A stretch of DNA of 64,000 nucleotides from Hyphomicrobiales bacterium (GCA_017305715.1 JAFKKG010000016.1:62001-126000); one strand, 5' to 3'. Positions 25,136 through 34,029 are shown, numbered from the stretch's first letter. The notes: generated by a model from the sequence alone, not told the origin. Program-made: numbers and translations.

Positions 25136-26454
25136 CCGTGTCCCTCCTTGACGAGGTCGGACGAGATCGCCTGGTTGCGTTCCAGGAACACGGTCGGCGC
25201 GCGATGGCCGATCAGCCCGCGCGGGCGCCAGATCATCAGAAGCACCATCGCCATGCCGAACACCAGCATGCGGAATTGATCCAGCCCGCGGAACAGCTCG
25301 AAGCCGCCGATCATGGCGAGCGCGGCGAGCGCCACGCCGAGCTGCGAGCCCATGCCGCCGAGCACCACGATCGCCAGCACCAGCGCCGATTCCTGGAAGG
25401 TGAAGGATTCCGGACTGATGAAGCCTTGCCGCGTGGCAAAGAAGGCGCCGGCGAAGCCGCCGAACATCGCGCCGGTCGCGAACGCCGTCAGTTTTGTCGT
25501 GGTGGTGTTGATGCCGAGCGCGCGGCAGGCGACTTCATCCTCGCGCAGCGCTTCCCAGGCGCGGCCGATGGGCAGGCGGCGCAGCCGGATCGTCACCCAG
25601 TTGGTGAGCAGCGCCAGCGCCAGGATCAGGTAGAACAAAAAGACGATGCGGTGGGTCGGCGAGAATTCGATGCGGAGCAGGGCGGCAAGGCCGTTATCGC
25701 TATTATCGAGCGGGATGCCGAACAGGGTCGGACGCGGGATGCCGGACACGCCGTTGGGCCCACCGGTCAGGCTCTGCCAGTTGATGATGACGAGGCGGAT
25801 GATCTCACCGAAAGCCAGCGTCACGATCGCGAGATAGTCGCCGCGCAGCCGCAGCACCGGGAAGCCGAGCAGCACGCCCCAGAAGGCGGCGAGGATGCCG
25901 GCGAGCGGCAGGCAAACCCAGAACGACAATCCGAAATTGGTGGCGAGCAGCGCGTAGGAATAGGCGCCGACGGCGTAGAACGCGACATAGCCGAGGTCGA
26001 GCAGGCCGGCGAGACCGACCACCACGTTCAGCCCCCATCCGAGCATCACATAGGTCAGTACGAGGATGCCGAGGTCGAGGATATAGCGCTGATCGTAAAA
26101 GATCACAGGCACGAGGAAGGTGAAGACCAGCAGCACCGGTGCTACCCAGCGGCCTGCGACCGCCAGCGTCGATGTGACCTGTGGCGGCACGACCCTGATG
26201 GTGCCGACCGGCCCCCACCATTGCCGCAGCAATTCGACGACGATGCTGCCGCCGAACACGGCCGCGACCATGGCGGCCAGATCGCCGAATCGCGTTTCAT
26301 AGACCAGCAGCCCCTGCGGTCCGGCTTCGGTACGCACGCCGATCATCAGCGAAAACAGCACCAACGCGACCAGCGCGCTGATCAGGGCTTTCTTGAAGAT
26401 GAAGGCGATGCCGGGAGCGCGCGAGGCTTGCATGGCGGCGGGGGGCGCGTTCAC
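25132..26454 (-). CDS. livM: Branched-chain amino acid ABC transporter permease LivM
   Basis: 440 residues from a GTG at 26454. It has an N-terminal extension with about four extra hydrophobic segments before the conserved LivM core (YILDLGILVLTYVMLGWGLN, GLAGLLDLGYVAFYAVGAY and the EAA-type loop RLPIGRAWEALREDEVA). The C-terminus is hydrophilic. It forms the membrane channel with LivH. 11 bp separate it from livH. Confidence 0.95.
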   Translation of the reverse strand: MNAPPAAMQASRAPGIAFIFKKALISALVALVLFSLMIGVRTEAGPQGLLVYETRFGDLAAMVAAVFGGSIVVELLRQWWGPVGTIRVVPPQVTSTLAVAGRWVAPVLLVFTFLVPVIFYDQRYILDLGILVLTYVMLGWGLNVVVGLAGLLDLGYVAFYAVGAYSYALLATNFGLSFWVCLPLAGILAAFWGVLLGFPVLRLRGDYLAIVTLAFGEIIRLVIINWQSLTGGPNGVSGIPRPTLFGIPLDNSDNGLAALLRIEFSPTHRIVFLFYLILALALLTNWVTIRLRRLPIGRAWEALREDEVACRALGINTTTTKLTAFATGAMFGGFAGAFFATRQGFISPESFTFQESALVLAIVVLGGMGSQLGVALAALAMIGGFELFRGLDQFRMLVFGMAMVLLMIWRPRGLIGHRAPTVFLERNQAISSDLVKEGHG

Positions 26455-26465
26455 GCGGGGGCCCG

Positions 26466-27383
26466 TCAGACTTTTTCGACTTCGGGCCGGCCGAGCAGGC
26501 CGGTCGGAAGGAAGATCAGCACGACGATGAGGATCGAGAACGCCGCGACATCCTTGTATTCGACCGAGAAGTAGGCCGACCAGAACGTCTCGATCAGGCC
26601 GATCGCAAGCCCGCCCAGCATGGCGCCGGGCAACGAGCCGATGCCGCCGAGCACGGCTGCGGTGAACGCCTTGATACCGGCGACAAAACCCATGAAGAAA
26701 TCGACCAGGCCGTAATAGAGCAGATACATCATGCCGGCGACGGCCGCGAGGGCGGCACCGATCACGAAGGTCATCGAGATGGTGCGGTCGACGTCGACGC
26801 CGAGCAGGGCCGCCATGGTCTGGTCCTGCTCGCAGGCACGCATGTCGCGGCCGAGCCGCGTGCTCGACACCAGCCAGGTGAACAGGGCGAGCAGCACCAC
26901 GGTCGTGATCACGACGATGATCTGGATGTTGGACAATTGCACCACGAAGCCCCCGGCGCCCTCATGCAGCGTATAGCCGCCGGTGATGATCGGCGGCACC
27001 GGCTTGACCCGCGCGCCTTGGGCGACCTGGGAGTAATTGGTCAGCACGAATGACATACCGATCGCCGAGAGCATCGGGGCGAGGCGAAACGAATGCCGCA
27101 GCGGCCGGTAGGCGATGCGCTCCACCGTCCAGCCATAGAGGGCGGTGATCGCCATCGAGACCAGCAGCACGACCAGCAGGATCAGGGGGATAGCGGTCAG
27201 TCCGAACGAGACCAGGATCAGGAACGTGATCAGCGCGATGAAGCCGCCGATCATGAAAATATCGCCATGGGCGAAGTTGATCATGCCGACGATGCCATAG
27301 ACCATGGTGTAGCCGATGGCGATCAGGCCGTAGATCGAGCCGAGCACGAGGCCGTTGATCAGTTGCTGGGCGAAATAATCCAT
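26466..27383 (-). CDS. livH: Branched-chain amino acid ABC transporter permease LivH
   Basis: 305 residues, about eight membrane helices. The N-terminus has QQLINGLVLGSIYGLIAIG followed by MVYGIVGMINFAHGDIFMIG, highly characteristic of LivH; the EAA-like loop includes DMRACEQDQTMAALLGV. First gene of the operon (order H-M-G-F-K on the minus strand). The promoter should lie in 27384-27670, but no convincing box was found there. Confidence 0.95.
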   Translation of the reverse strand: MDYFAQQLINGLVLGSIYGLIAIGYTMVYGIVGMINFAHGDIFMIGGFIALITFLILVSFGLTAIPLILLVVLLVSMAITALYGWTVERIAYRPLRHSFRLAPMLSAIGMSFVLTNYSQVAQGARVKPVPPIITGGYTLHEGAGGFVVQLSNIQIIVVITTVVLLALFTWLVSSTRLGRDMRACEQDQTMAALLGVDVDRTISMTFVIGAALAAVAGMMYLLYYGLVDFFMGFVAGIKAFTAAVLGGIGSLPGAMLGGLAIGLIETFWSAYFSVEYKDVAAFSILIVVLIFLPTGLLGRPEVEKV

Positions 27384-27671
27384 GCGCTGCCGTGTTTAGA
27401 GACAGACGCGGCGAGGGCCCCCGGCAGCCTTGTCCGACGCGTCGTATCGTTTTCTTACAGTTTGGAACCGGGGGCGGCAACAGCGCTGCCTGCGGCTTGA
27501 AGGGCTTGTGCAGAGGTCATTTTGACGCCGGTTCCCCAAGGCGGTTCCGACGTTCACAATGCCAACACGGCTTTGCCGCGCAATCATCCCGCCGGAACCG
27601 GTGTTCCCTGGCAACCAAAACCGGGTCCCTCCGTTGACCCCCCGTTACGTCTCAACAAGGGAGATCCCCGA

Positions 27672-27830
27672 ATGAGTAACCAGAATCAGAGGCCCGGCCA
27701 GCAGAACCAGAACCCGGGTCAGAAGCCCGGCCAGCAGCAGGGCGGTGGCCAGAAGCCCGGTCAGCAGCAGCAGGATCCGAGCCGGCGTCAGGACGAGAAA
27801 CCAGGCCACAACCCCAATATGGACCGCTAG
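27672..27830 (+). CDS. Gln/Gly/Pro-rich low-complexity small protein
   Basis: 52 residues from the ATG at 27672, with GGGAGA about 8 bp upstream. The sequence is built from QNQ, GQKPGQQQ and GGGQKPGQQQQ-type repeats with no hydrophobic core, so it should be disordered in the cytosol. A good terminator follows 26 bp after the stop, which supports a real transcript. Function unknown; comparable short Q/G-rich proteins are frequent in Bradyrhizobium-like genomes. Confidence 0.6.
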   Translation: MSNQNQRPGQQNQNPGQKPGQQQGGGQKPGQQQQDPSRRQDEKPGHNPNMDR

Positions 27831-27856
27831 TTCGAACATACAGTCAGAGGAGGGAT

Positions 27857-27886
27857 GGCCCTGCCGAAAGGCGGGGCCTCTTGTTT
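27857..27886 (+). terminator. Rho-independent terminator after the Q-rich gene
   Basis: GGCCCTGCC, loop GAAA, GGCGGGGCC, then TCTTGTTT. The stem is 9 bp with one T-G wobble. Confidence 0.8.
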
Positions 27887-28065
27887 GTGACACCCGGATG
27901 CCCGGGCGGGCGGTTAAGGTTTAAATTGCCGCCTCTGGTTTAACGGCGGTCCGTCGGCCAACCGGCGCGCTCCCGGGCGTCGCGGGACCGAACGGCACGG
28001 AAATCGTGCTGCTGGTCGAACCACCGGCGCAGGAGTGGGCGGATGCCACCGCCCGCGCAAACGGG

Positions 28066-28458
28066 CTATCCCTTCAGCAGACCCAGTTCGGCGACGATCG
28101 CGCCGGCTTCCTTGACGGCGTGGTTGGCCGCGGGCACGCCGCAATAGATCGCCTGCTGCAGGATGATCTCCTTGATGTCGTCGGGCGTAAAACCACCCTC
28201 GCTGAGCGCTGCGCGCACGTGCAGGCGGAATTCATCCCATTGGCCGAGCGCCACCATGGTGCCGATCACCAGCACGCGGCGGGTGCGGTGGTCGAAATGC
28301 GGCCGGGTCCAGATATCGCCCCAGGCGTAGCGGGTGATCAGGTCCTGGAAATCGGTGTTGAACGCGTTGCGGTTCTTGATCGATTTGTCGACCCATTCAT
28401 TGCCGAGCACTTTTCGGCGCTGGGTCATGCCGTCGTCGCGGCGCTTGTCGTCGTCCAT
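28066..28458 (-). CDS. pcaC: 4-carboxymuconolactone decarboxylase
   Basis: 130 residues from the ATG at 28458 (RBS GGAGGAGA). It converts gamma-carboxymuconolactone to beta-ketoadipate enol-lactone in the protocatechuate branch (cytosolic, helical CMD fold). Diagnostic pieces are RRKVLGNEWVDKS, FQDLITRYAWGDIW, RTRRVLVIGTMVALGQWDEF and the IYCGVPAANHA motif. Last gene of pcaBDC, separated from pcaD by a palindromic repeat. Confidence 0.94.
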   Translation of the reverse strand: MDDDKRRDDGMTQRRKVLGNEWVDKSIKNRNAFNTDFQDLITRYAWGDIWTRPHFDHRTRRVLVIGTMVALGQWDEFRLHVRAALSEGGFTPDDIKEIILQQAIYCGVPAANHAVKEAGAIVAELGLLKG

Positions 28459-28476
28459 GGTCTCTCCTCCGGAGTC

Positions 28477-28556
28477 GTCATTCCGAGGCGCCTCGAAGAG
28501 GCGAACCCGGAATCTCGAGATTCCGGGTTCGATGCTTTGCATCGCCCCGGAATGAC
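28477..28556. repeat. Intergenic palindromic repeat, family B copy 1 (pcaC/pcaD junction)
   Basis: Begins GTCATTCCGAGGCG and ends CGCCCCGGAATGAC, with an inner perfect palindrome CCCGGAATCTCGAGATTCCG and a GATGCTTTGCATC hairpin. Closely related copies lie at 34030-34095 and 49044-49121. Confidence 0.85.
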
Positions 28557-28564
28557 GACGATGG

Positions 28565-29347
28565 TTAGCGTTGCGTCAGGAAACCGACCACCGCATCAGT
28601 GAAGGCATGCGGCTGTTCGATATTGGAAATATGCGCGGCATCCAGAATCGTCATGCTGGCGCCGGGAATCTGGCTGCGGATCAATTCGCCGGCTGCCACC
28701 GGCGTCGACATGTCGTGGCGCCCGGCGATCACCAGCGTCGGGCTTGTGATCTTTGGCAGCAGCGCGCGGTTATCGAGCGTCGACAGCGCTTCGCAGCAGG
28801 CGATGTAGCCCTCGACCGGCGTCGTCAGCATCATCGCCTTCAGGTTCGCGGTGATCTGCGGCTCGCGCTCGCGAAAATCCGCTGTCAGCCAGTTCGCCAT
28901 TACGGCGTCGGCGACCGAGGCGATGCCGCCTTCCTTCACCGCCTTGATGCGATTGTGCCAGTTGGTGGGGTCCGGGTAGTGGCAAGCCGTGTTGGCGAGG
29001 ATGATCTTGCCGAATCTGTCGGGCGCGTTGGCGCCGAGCCATTGCCCGACCATGCCGCCCATCGACAGCCCGCACCAATGCGTCTTGGCGATGTTGAGGT
29101 CGTCGAGGATTGCCAATACGTCGCGCCCAAAACGCTCCATCGAATAGGGGCCGGGCGGCACGCTGGATTTGCCGTGGCCGCGGCGGTCGTAGCGGATGAC
29201 GCGAAACACCTGCGTCAGCGCCTTCATCTGCGGCTCCCACATCTGCATGGTCGAGCCGAGCGAATTCGACAGCATCAGCGTCGGGCCGCCGTCGCGGCCT
29301 TCGACCGATACGTTGAGCAGGCACCCGTCGGCGTCGATCATCGGCAT
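28565..29347 (-). CDS. pcaD: 3-oxoadipate enol-lactonase
   Basis: 260 residues from the ATG at 29347, with AAGGAA about 8 bp upstream; a start six codons earlier at 29365 is less likely. Alpha/beta hydrolase hydrolysing beta-ketoadipate enol-lactone to beta-ketoadipate. The triad is Ser95 (GLSMGG), Asp212 (GRHDMSTP) and His239 (AAHISN). The N-terminus NSLGSTMQMWEPQM is typical of PcaD. Middle gene of the pca operon, 123 bp downstream of pcaB. Confidence 0.93.
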   Translation of the reverse strand: MPMIDADGCLLNVSVEGRDGGPTLMLSNSLGSTMQMWEPQMKALTQVFRVIRYDRRGHGKSSVPPGPYSMERFGRDVLAILDDLNIAKTHWCGLSMGGMVGQWLGANAPDRFGKIILANTACHYPDPTNWHNRIKAVKEGGIASVADAVMANWLTADFREREPQITANLKAMMLTTPVEGYIACCEALSTLDNRALLPKITSPTLVIAGRHDMSTPVAAGELIRSQIPGASMTILDAAHISNIEQPHAFTDAVVGFLTQR

Positions 29348-29470
29348 GGTTTGTTCCTTTGTCATGCGTGGGCAAAAGCGCAACGCGCGTCTTTGCCCTG
29401 GTGACCCGCGCATCCGTCAAAGAAGTCTATTCAAGAAGATGGATTGCCGGGTCAAGCCCGGCAACGACAT

Positions 29471-30823
29471 CTACCTATCCAGCGAAGCGAGCAGGCGGTC
29501 GATCAGGGCTTGCGAGGCGCCCTGATAGGCCATCGGCTCGAACAGTTTTTCAATTTCCCCGGCGCTGAGTTGCGCGGTGACCTTTGCGTCAGCCATCAGC
29601 ACGTCGCGCAGATGTTGCTTGCCGGCAACCGCTTTCTTGCTGGCCGCCTCGATCAGATGATGCGCGTCGCCCTTGCCGATCTTTTCGGCCAGCGCGAACG
29701 TCACAGCTTCCGCCATGATCAGCCCGCCGGTGGCGTCGAGATTGGTGCGCATCCTGCTCACATCGACTTCCAGGCCTTCGGCGATGTCGACGATGGCGGC
29801 CAGCGCCCCCGACGTGACCAGCAGCAGCGTCGGCAAGGTCGGCCATTCCGCATGCCAGGGACCGGCGCTGCGTTCGTGTTCCTGCACCTGTGCGGCAAAA
29901 ATCGTCGCCGCGAGATTGGGCGCCATGGTGGCGGCGGCCAGCGCGGTCGCGGCGGCCACGGGGTTGCGCTTGTGCGGCATGGTGGAGGAGCCGCCGCGGC
30001 CCTCGCCCGAGGGCTCGAAGGCCTCGCCGACATCGGTCTGCATCATCAGCGAAACGTCGCGGGCGATCTTGCCGCAACTGCCGGCGAGAATGGCGAGGGC
30101 GGAGGCGGCCTCCGCGATACGGTCGCGATGGGTGTGCCAGGGCGCCTCGGGCAGCGGCAGATTCAGTTCTTGCGCCAGCCGTTCTGCGACCGCCAATCCC
30201 TTGTCGCCGAGGGCGGCGAGCGTGCCGGCCGCGCCGCCGAACTGCAGCGCCAGCGTCTCGCTGCGCAGCCGCCGCAGCCGCGCCTGCGAGCGATGCAATG
30301 CAGCGGCATATTCGGCGAGCTTGAGCCCGAACGGCATCGGCAGCGCATGCTGCAGCCAGGTGCGGCCGACCACCGCGGTGTTGCGGTGCTGGCGCGCCAG
30401 TTTGGTAAAGCCCGCGATCGCCCGGCCGGTATCGGCGAGCAGCGCATCGATGCCGGCGCGCAGGCCGAGCATCGCGCCGGTATCGATGACGTCCTGGCTG
30501 GTCGCACCCCAATGCACATAGCGCGCGGCATCGGCATCAGCCTTGGCGACGTTTGCGGTCAGGGCCTTGACAAGGGGGATCGCAAGATTGCCGGAGCGGG
30601 TCGCGGCCTCGGCCAGTGCTGCGAGGTCGAATGATTCGGCCCGGCAGGCGCTGCCGATCGGACCCGCCGCGCTGGCCGGAATGACGCCGGTCGCGGCCTC
30701 GGCGCGGGCCAGCGCTGCCTCGAAATCCAGCATGTTCTGCAGGCATGCGACATCGTCGCATACGGCGCGCATCGCCGCACTCGACAGCATCGGGGCAAGC
30801 AGGGGGGACAGGGACGTGCTCAT
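29471..30823 (-). CDS. pcaB: 3-carboxy-cis,cis-muconate cycloisomerase
   Basis: 450 residues from the ATG at 30823; the in-frame extension to 30964 is not protein-like. Fumarase/aspartase superfamily (tetrameric, cytosolic), converting beta-carboxymuconate to gamma-carboxymuconolactone. The superfamily signature is GGSSTMPHKRNP, with HWGATSQDVIDT and TWLQHALPMPFG as further conserved blocks. First gene of pcaB-D-C; pcaHG, pcaQ and the later beta-ketoadipate genes are not in the window. A perfect hairpin lies 20 bp upstream. Confidence 0.94.
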   Translation of the reverse strand: MSTSLSPLLAPMLSSAAMRAVCDDVACLQNMLDFEAALARAEAATGVIPASAAGPIGSACRAESFDLAALAEAATRSGNLAIPLVKALTANVAKADADAARYVHWGATSQDVIDTGAMLGLRAGIDALLADTGRAIAGFTKLARQHRNTAVVGRTWLQHALPMPFGLKLAEYAAALHRSQARLRRLRSETLALQFGGAAGTLAALGDKGLAVAERLAQELNLPLPEAPWHTHRDRIAEAASALAILAGSCGKIARDVSLMMQTDVGEAFEPSGEGRGGSSTMPHKRNPVAAATALAAATMAPNLAATIFAAQVQEHERSAGPWHAEWPTLPTLLLVTSGALAAIVDIAEGLEVDVSRMRTNLDATGGLIMAEAVTFALAEKIGKGDAHHLIEAASKKAVAGKQHLRDVLMADAKVTAQLSAGEIEKLFEPMAYQGASQALIDRLLASLDR

Positions 30824-30843
30824 TTGTGCGGGACCTAACCATC

Positions 30844-30866
30844 CCGGGTTGGCGTTGCCAACCCGG
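30844..30866. promoter_or_regulatory. Perfect 10-bp inverted repeat upstream of pcaB
   Basis: CCGGGTTGGC - GTT - GCCAACCCGG. It lies 20 bp before the pcaB start codon, in the region shared with the divergent coxG gene. It could be a regulator binding site (core TTGGC-N3-GCCAA) or a hairpin in the pcaB leader that would overlap its ribosome-binding region. Confidence 0.5.
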
Positions 30867-31042
30867 CAATGCCCCCGACGATGTATCCCGGTCACAAAAC
30901 CGGGAGCCGGAATTGCGGCACTGCGGCGATGACCGTTGTGGATTTGCGAATATGCATCGCTCATCCTCCCAAGGTGGCCTTTCCTTATGGGCGGCCGTGC
31001 ATTACTTGGGGAGCACAGTTTGAAGCGTTACAGGAGGCACTC

Positions 31043-31489
31043 ATGGCCATGACGATGACCGGCGAAGTCCAGCTTGCGGCGCCGCGCGAGGCCGTGTGGG
31101 CCAAATTGAACGACCCGGCCGTGCTCAAGGCCTGCATCCCCGGCTGCGAGGAACTGGAAAAGACCGACGAGCATGGCTTCCGCGCCACCGCCAAAATGAA
31201 GGTCGGACCGGTCTCCGCCCGCTTCAAGGGCAAGGTCACGCTGAGCGATCTCGACCCGCCGAACGGCTACAAGATCTCGGGCGAGGGCGAGGGCGGGGTG
31301 GCCGGCTTCGCCAAGGGCGGCGCCACGGTCGGGCTGGCCGAGAAGGACGGCGGCACCTTGCTGAGCTACAATGTCGAGGCGCAGATCGGCGGCAAACTGG
31401 CGCAGCTCGGACAGCGCCTGATCAACGGCTCGGCCAAGAAACTGGCCGACGAATTCTTCGCCAATTTCGCCAAGGCGGTGCAAGGGTAA
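31043..31489 (+). CDS. coxG: CoxG-like SRPBCC carbon monoxide dehydrogenase accessory protein
   Basis: 148 residues with an ideal RBS (AGGAGG, 5 bp before the ATG at 31043). The pattern MTGEVQLAAPREAVWAKLND, LKACIPGCEEL and FKGKVTLSDLDPP is the CoxG / SRPBCC fold. Known CoxG proteins recruit CO dehydrogenase to the membrane, often through a C-terminal helix. This protein ends right after the fold, so it lacks an obvious anchor. First gene of the molybdenum-hydroxylase locus. Confidence 0.88.
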   Translation: MAMTMTGEVQLAAPREAVWAKLNDPAVLKACIPGCEELEKTDEHGFRATAKMKVGPVSARFKGKVTLSDLDPPNGYKISGEGEGGVAGFAKGGATVGLAEKDGGTLLSYNVEAQIGGKLAQLGQRLINGSAKKLADEFFANFAKAVQG

Positions 31490-31725
31490 GATTTAAGGAT
31501 AGGATCGGGGCTCACCGCGGGCAGGGCCCCCGGGACGGCCCGAGATTCCCGCCCTGAGTCCGGACCGAACTGCACGTCGAGAGTCCCGCCAAGCCACGTC
31601 TGGCCATGCCGGAAGTGAGTGACTGCCAAGGTTGCTCATTGCCGGGATGGCCCATATTATGGCCTTGGAACGATTTTAAACGCCTGCGCAGCCGATATGC
31701 GGCGGTGCAGCTCAAGAGAGTGCTG

Positions 31726-32211
31726 ATGGCCAAGATTTCCCTGATCGTGAACGGCAATCCCGTCAAAGAAAACGTCGACCCCCGTACCCTCCTGGTCCAG
31801 TTTCTCCGCGAAAATCTGCGGCTGACGGGCACCCATGTCGGTTGCGATACTTCGCAGTGTGGGGCCTGCGTGGTCCATCTCGACGGCAAGGCGGTGAAAT
31901 CCTGCACCACGCTGGCGGTCATGGCCGACGGCCACGAGGTGCGGACCATCGAGGGTCTCGCCGCCGACGGCGCGCCGCTGCATCCGATGCAGGAAGCTTT
32001 TCGGGAGCACCACGGCCTGCAATGCGGCTTCTGCACCCCCGGCATGATCATGACCGCGGTCGATCTGGTGCACCGCAAGGGACACGACCTCTCGGACCAC
32101 GTCATTCGCGAAGAGCTCGAAGGCAATCTGTGCCGCTGCACCGGTTATCAGAACATCGTGGCCTCGATCGCCGCCGGCGCCAAGGCGATGGCCAAGTCTG
32201 ACCTCGCTTAA
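31726..32211 (+). CDS. coxS: Molybdenum hydroxylase small subunit (2Fe-2S), CoxS-like
   Basis: 161 residues. An N-terminal plant-type [2Fe-2S] domain has Cys40, Cys45, Cys48 and Cys60. The C-terminal helical [2Fe-2S] domain has Cys100, Cys103, Cys136 and Cys138 (GFCTPGM and [10 protein letters not shown]). It passes electrons from the Mo centre to FAD in xanthine-oxidase family enzymes. Whether the enzyme oxidises CO or another substrate cannot be decided from this subunit. The start is at 31726; the upstream frame to 31606 contains Trp/Pro-rich non-protein-like sequence. 66 bp separate it from coxM. Confidence 0.92.
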   Translation: MAKISLIVNGNPVKENVDPRTLLVQFLRENLRLTGTHVGCDTSQCGACVVHLDGKAVKSCTTLAVMADGHEVRTIEGLAADGAPLHPMQEAFREHHGLQCGFCTPGMIMTAVDLVHRKGHDLSDHVIREELEGNLCRCTGYQNIVASIAAGAKAMAKSDLA

Positions 32212-32277
32212 CGTCTGACCTAGCGTAAGTCCGCCTCGCATCATCGAATTCATCGCGACCGCGATCAGGAAGTTCTC

Positions 32278-33081
32278 ATGTACGAATTCAAATACCATCG
32301 CCCGGCGACCGTGCGTCAGGCCGCCAATCTGCTGGTGAAGAACGAAGACGCCAAGGTGATCGCCGGCGGCCACACGCTGGTGCCGGTCATGAAGCAGCGG
32401 CTGGCGAGCCCGCCGCATCTGGTCGATCTCTCCCATATCGAAGGCCTCGACGAAATCGAGATGAAGGGCCGCTCGCTGGTGATCGGCGCGACCGCCAAGC
32501 ATGCCGCGGTCGCGACTTCGGCGATCGTCGGTGAAGCCATTCCGGCGCTCGCCGAACTCGCAAGCCAGATAGGCGATCCCGCGGTGCGCCACAAGGGTAC
32601 CATCGGCGGTTCGCTCGCCAACAACGATCCGACCGCGGATTATCCGGCGGCCGTTTTGGCGCTCGGCGCCACCATCGTCACCAACAAGCGCCGCCTCAAG
32701 CCTGAAGAGTTTTTTCAAGGCCTGTTCACGACCGCGCTCGAGAGCGACGAGATCATCACGAAGGTGATGTTCCCGCTGCCGAAGAAGGCCGCTTATATCA
32801 AGTTTCGCAACCAGGCTTCGCGCTACGCGCTGGTCGGGGTGTTCGTCGCCAAGCGGCCGTCGGACGTGCGGGTTGCCGTCACCGGCGCCGGCTCGGACGG
32901 TGTGTTCCGCGCCGAGCCGTTCGAAGAAGCGTTGAAGAAGCGCTTCTCACACAAGGTGCTCGATGGCGTGTCGGTGCCGGCCGAAGGCCTGAACAGCGAC
33001 CTGCACGGCAGCGCCGAATATCGCGCGCATCTGATCGGCGTGCTGACCCGCCGCGCCGTCGAAGCGGCGACGGCGAAGTAA
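32278..33081 (+). CDS. coxM: Molybdenum hydroxylase medium subunit (FAD-binding), CoxM-like
   Basis: 267 residues. FAD-binding motifs AGGHTLVP (29-36) and TIGGSLANNDP (108-118) are intact, and a C-terminal CO_deh_flav_C domain follows (RNQASRYALVGVFVA). It transfers electrons from the FeS subunit to the acceptor. It is directly downstream of coxS with no large subunit between, and is followed by coxD after 37 bp. Confidence 0.92.
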   Translation: MYEFKYHRPATVRQAANLLVKNEDAKVIAGGHTLVPVMKQRLASPPHLVDLSHIEGLDEIEMKGRSLVIGATAKHAAVATSAIVGEAIPALAELASQIGDPAVRHKGTIGGSLANNDPTADYPAAVLALGATIVTNKRRLKPEEFFQGLFTTALESDEIITKVMFPLPKKAAYIKFRNQASRYALVGVFVAKRPSDVRVAVTGAGSDGVFRAEPFEEALKKRFSHKVLDGVSVPAEGLNSDLHGSAEYRAHLIGVLTRRAVEAATAK

Positions 33082-33118
33082 GTTTGCCGTTTCCCGGCTC
33101 AGTTGGATTGGCTTTGTC

Positions 33119-34027
33119 ATGAGTGCATCGGCGCTACCCAAATCCGTCGATGCGATGCAGGAAACCTTGACATCGCGCGGCTATCTCGCCGAGCGGTCGC
33201 TGGCGACGGTGACCTATCTGTCGCTGCGCATGGGCCGGCCGCTGTTCCTCGAAGGCGAGGCTGGCGTCGGCAAGACCGAAATCGCAAAAGTGCTGTCGGC
33301 CGCCCTCGGGCGCAAGCTGATCCGGCTGCAATGCTATGAAGGCCTCGATGTCGCCTCGGCCGTCTATGAGTGGAACAGCGCGGCGCAGATGATCGCGATC
33401 CGGCTTGCGGAAGCCGGCGGCGATACCGACCGCGATCAGCTTGCCAGCGATATCTTTGCCGAGCGCTTCCTGATCAAGCGGCCGTTGTTGCAGGCATTGG
33501 AGCCGGATGTGGGCGGCGCGCCCGTGCTCTTGATCGACGAACTCGACCGCGCCGATGAAGCGTTCGAGGCCTATCTTCTCGAAATCCTCTCGGATTTCCA
33601 GGTCACGATTCCCGAATTCGGCACCGTGAAGGCGCCGCAGCCGCCGATCGTGATCATCACCTCGAATCGCACCCGCGAAATCCACGACGCGCTGAAGCGC
33701 CGCTGCCTCTATCACTGGGTGGATTATCCCAACGCCGAGCGCGAGCTTGCGATCGTGAAGTCGCGCGTGCCGGATATTTCCGCCAAACTCTCGCAGCAGG
33801 TCGTGCGCTTCGTGCAGGCGCTGCGCGATCAGGATTTCTACAAGTCGCCGGGTGTCGCCGAGACCATTGACTGGGCCACCGCGCTGACCGAACTCGACGC
33901 CCGCTCGCTGACGCCGCAAGTGGTTGGCGACACGCTGGGCGCGCTGCTGAAATACCAGGACGACATCGCGCGGATGCAGGGCGACGCGCTGCAAAAGGTC
34001 TTGAAGGAAGCGACGAGCGATAGTTGA
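33119..34027 (+). CDS. coxD: MoxR-family AAA+ ATPase, CoxD-like
   Basis: 302 residues. Walker A is GEAGVGKT (46-53), Walker B LLIDELDRADEAFEAYLLE, sensor-1 IITSNRTREIHDALKRRC. CoxD-type MoxR ATPases assist maturation of the Mo-Cu active site of CO dehydrogenase in the cytosol, working with the VWA protein CoxE. Its stop is followed by a family B repeat that separates it from coxE. Confidence 0.92.
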   Translation: MSASALPKSVDAMQETLTSRGYLAERSLATVTYLSLRMGRPLFLEGEAGVGKTEIAKVLSAALGRKLIRLQCYEGLDVASAVYEWNSAAQMIAIRLAEAGGDTDRDQLASDIFAERFLIKRPLLQALEPDVGGAPVLLIDELDRADEAFEAYLLEILSDFQVTIPEFGTVKAPQPPIVIITSNRTREIHDALKRRCLYHWVDYPNAERELAIVKSRVPDISAKLSQQVVRFVQALRDQDFYKSPGVAETIDWATALTELDARSLTPQVVGDTLGALLKYQDDIARMQGDALQKVLKEATSDS

Positions 34028-34029
34028 TC

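Noticed and set aside
32212-32277. Residual fragment of coxL between coxS and coxM
   Set aside because: The 66-bp spacer shows no translated similarity to a molybdopterin subunit in any frame; only a short duplicated word is visible.
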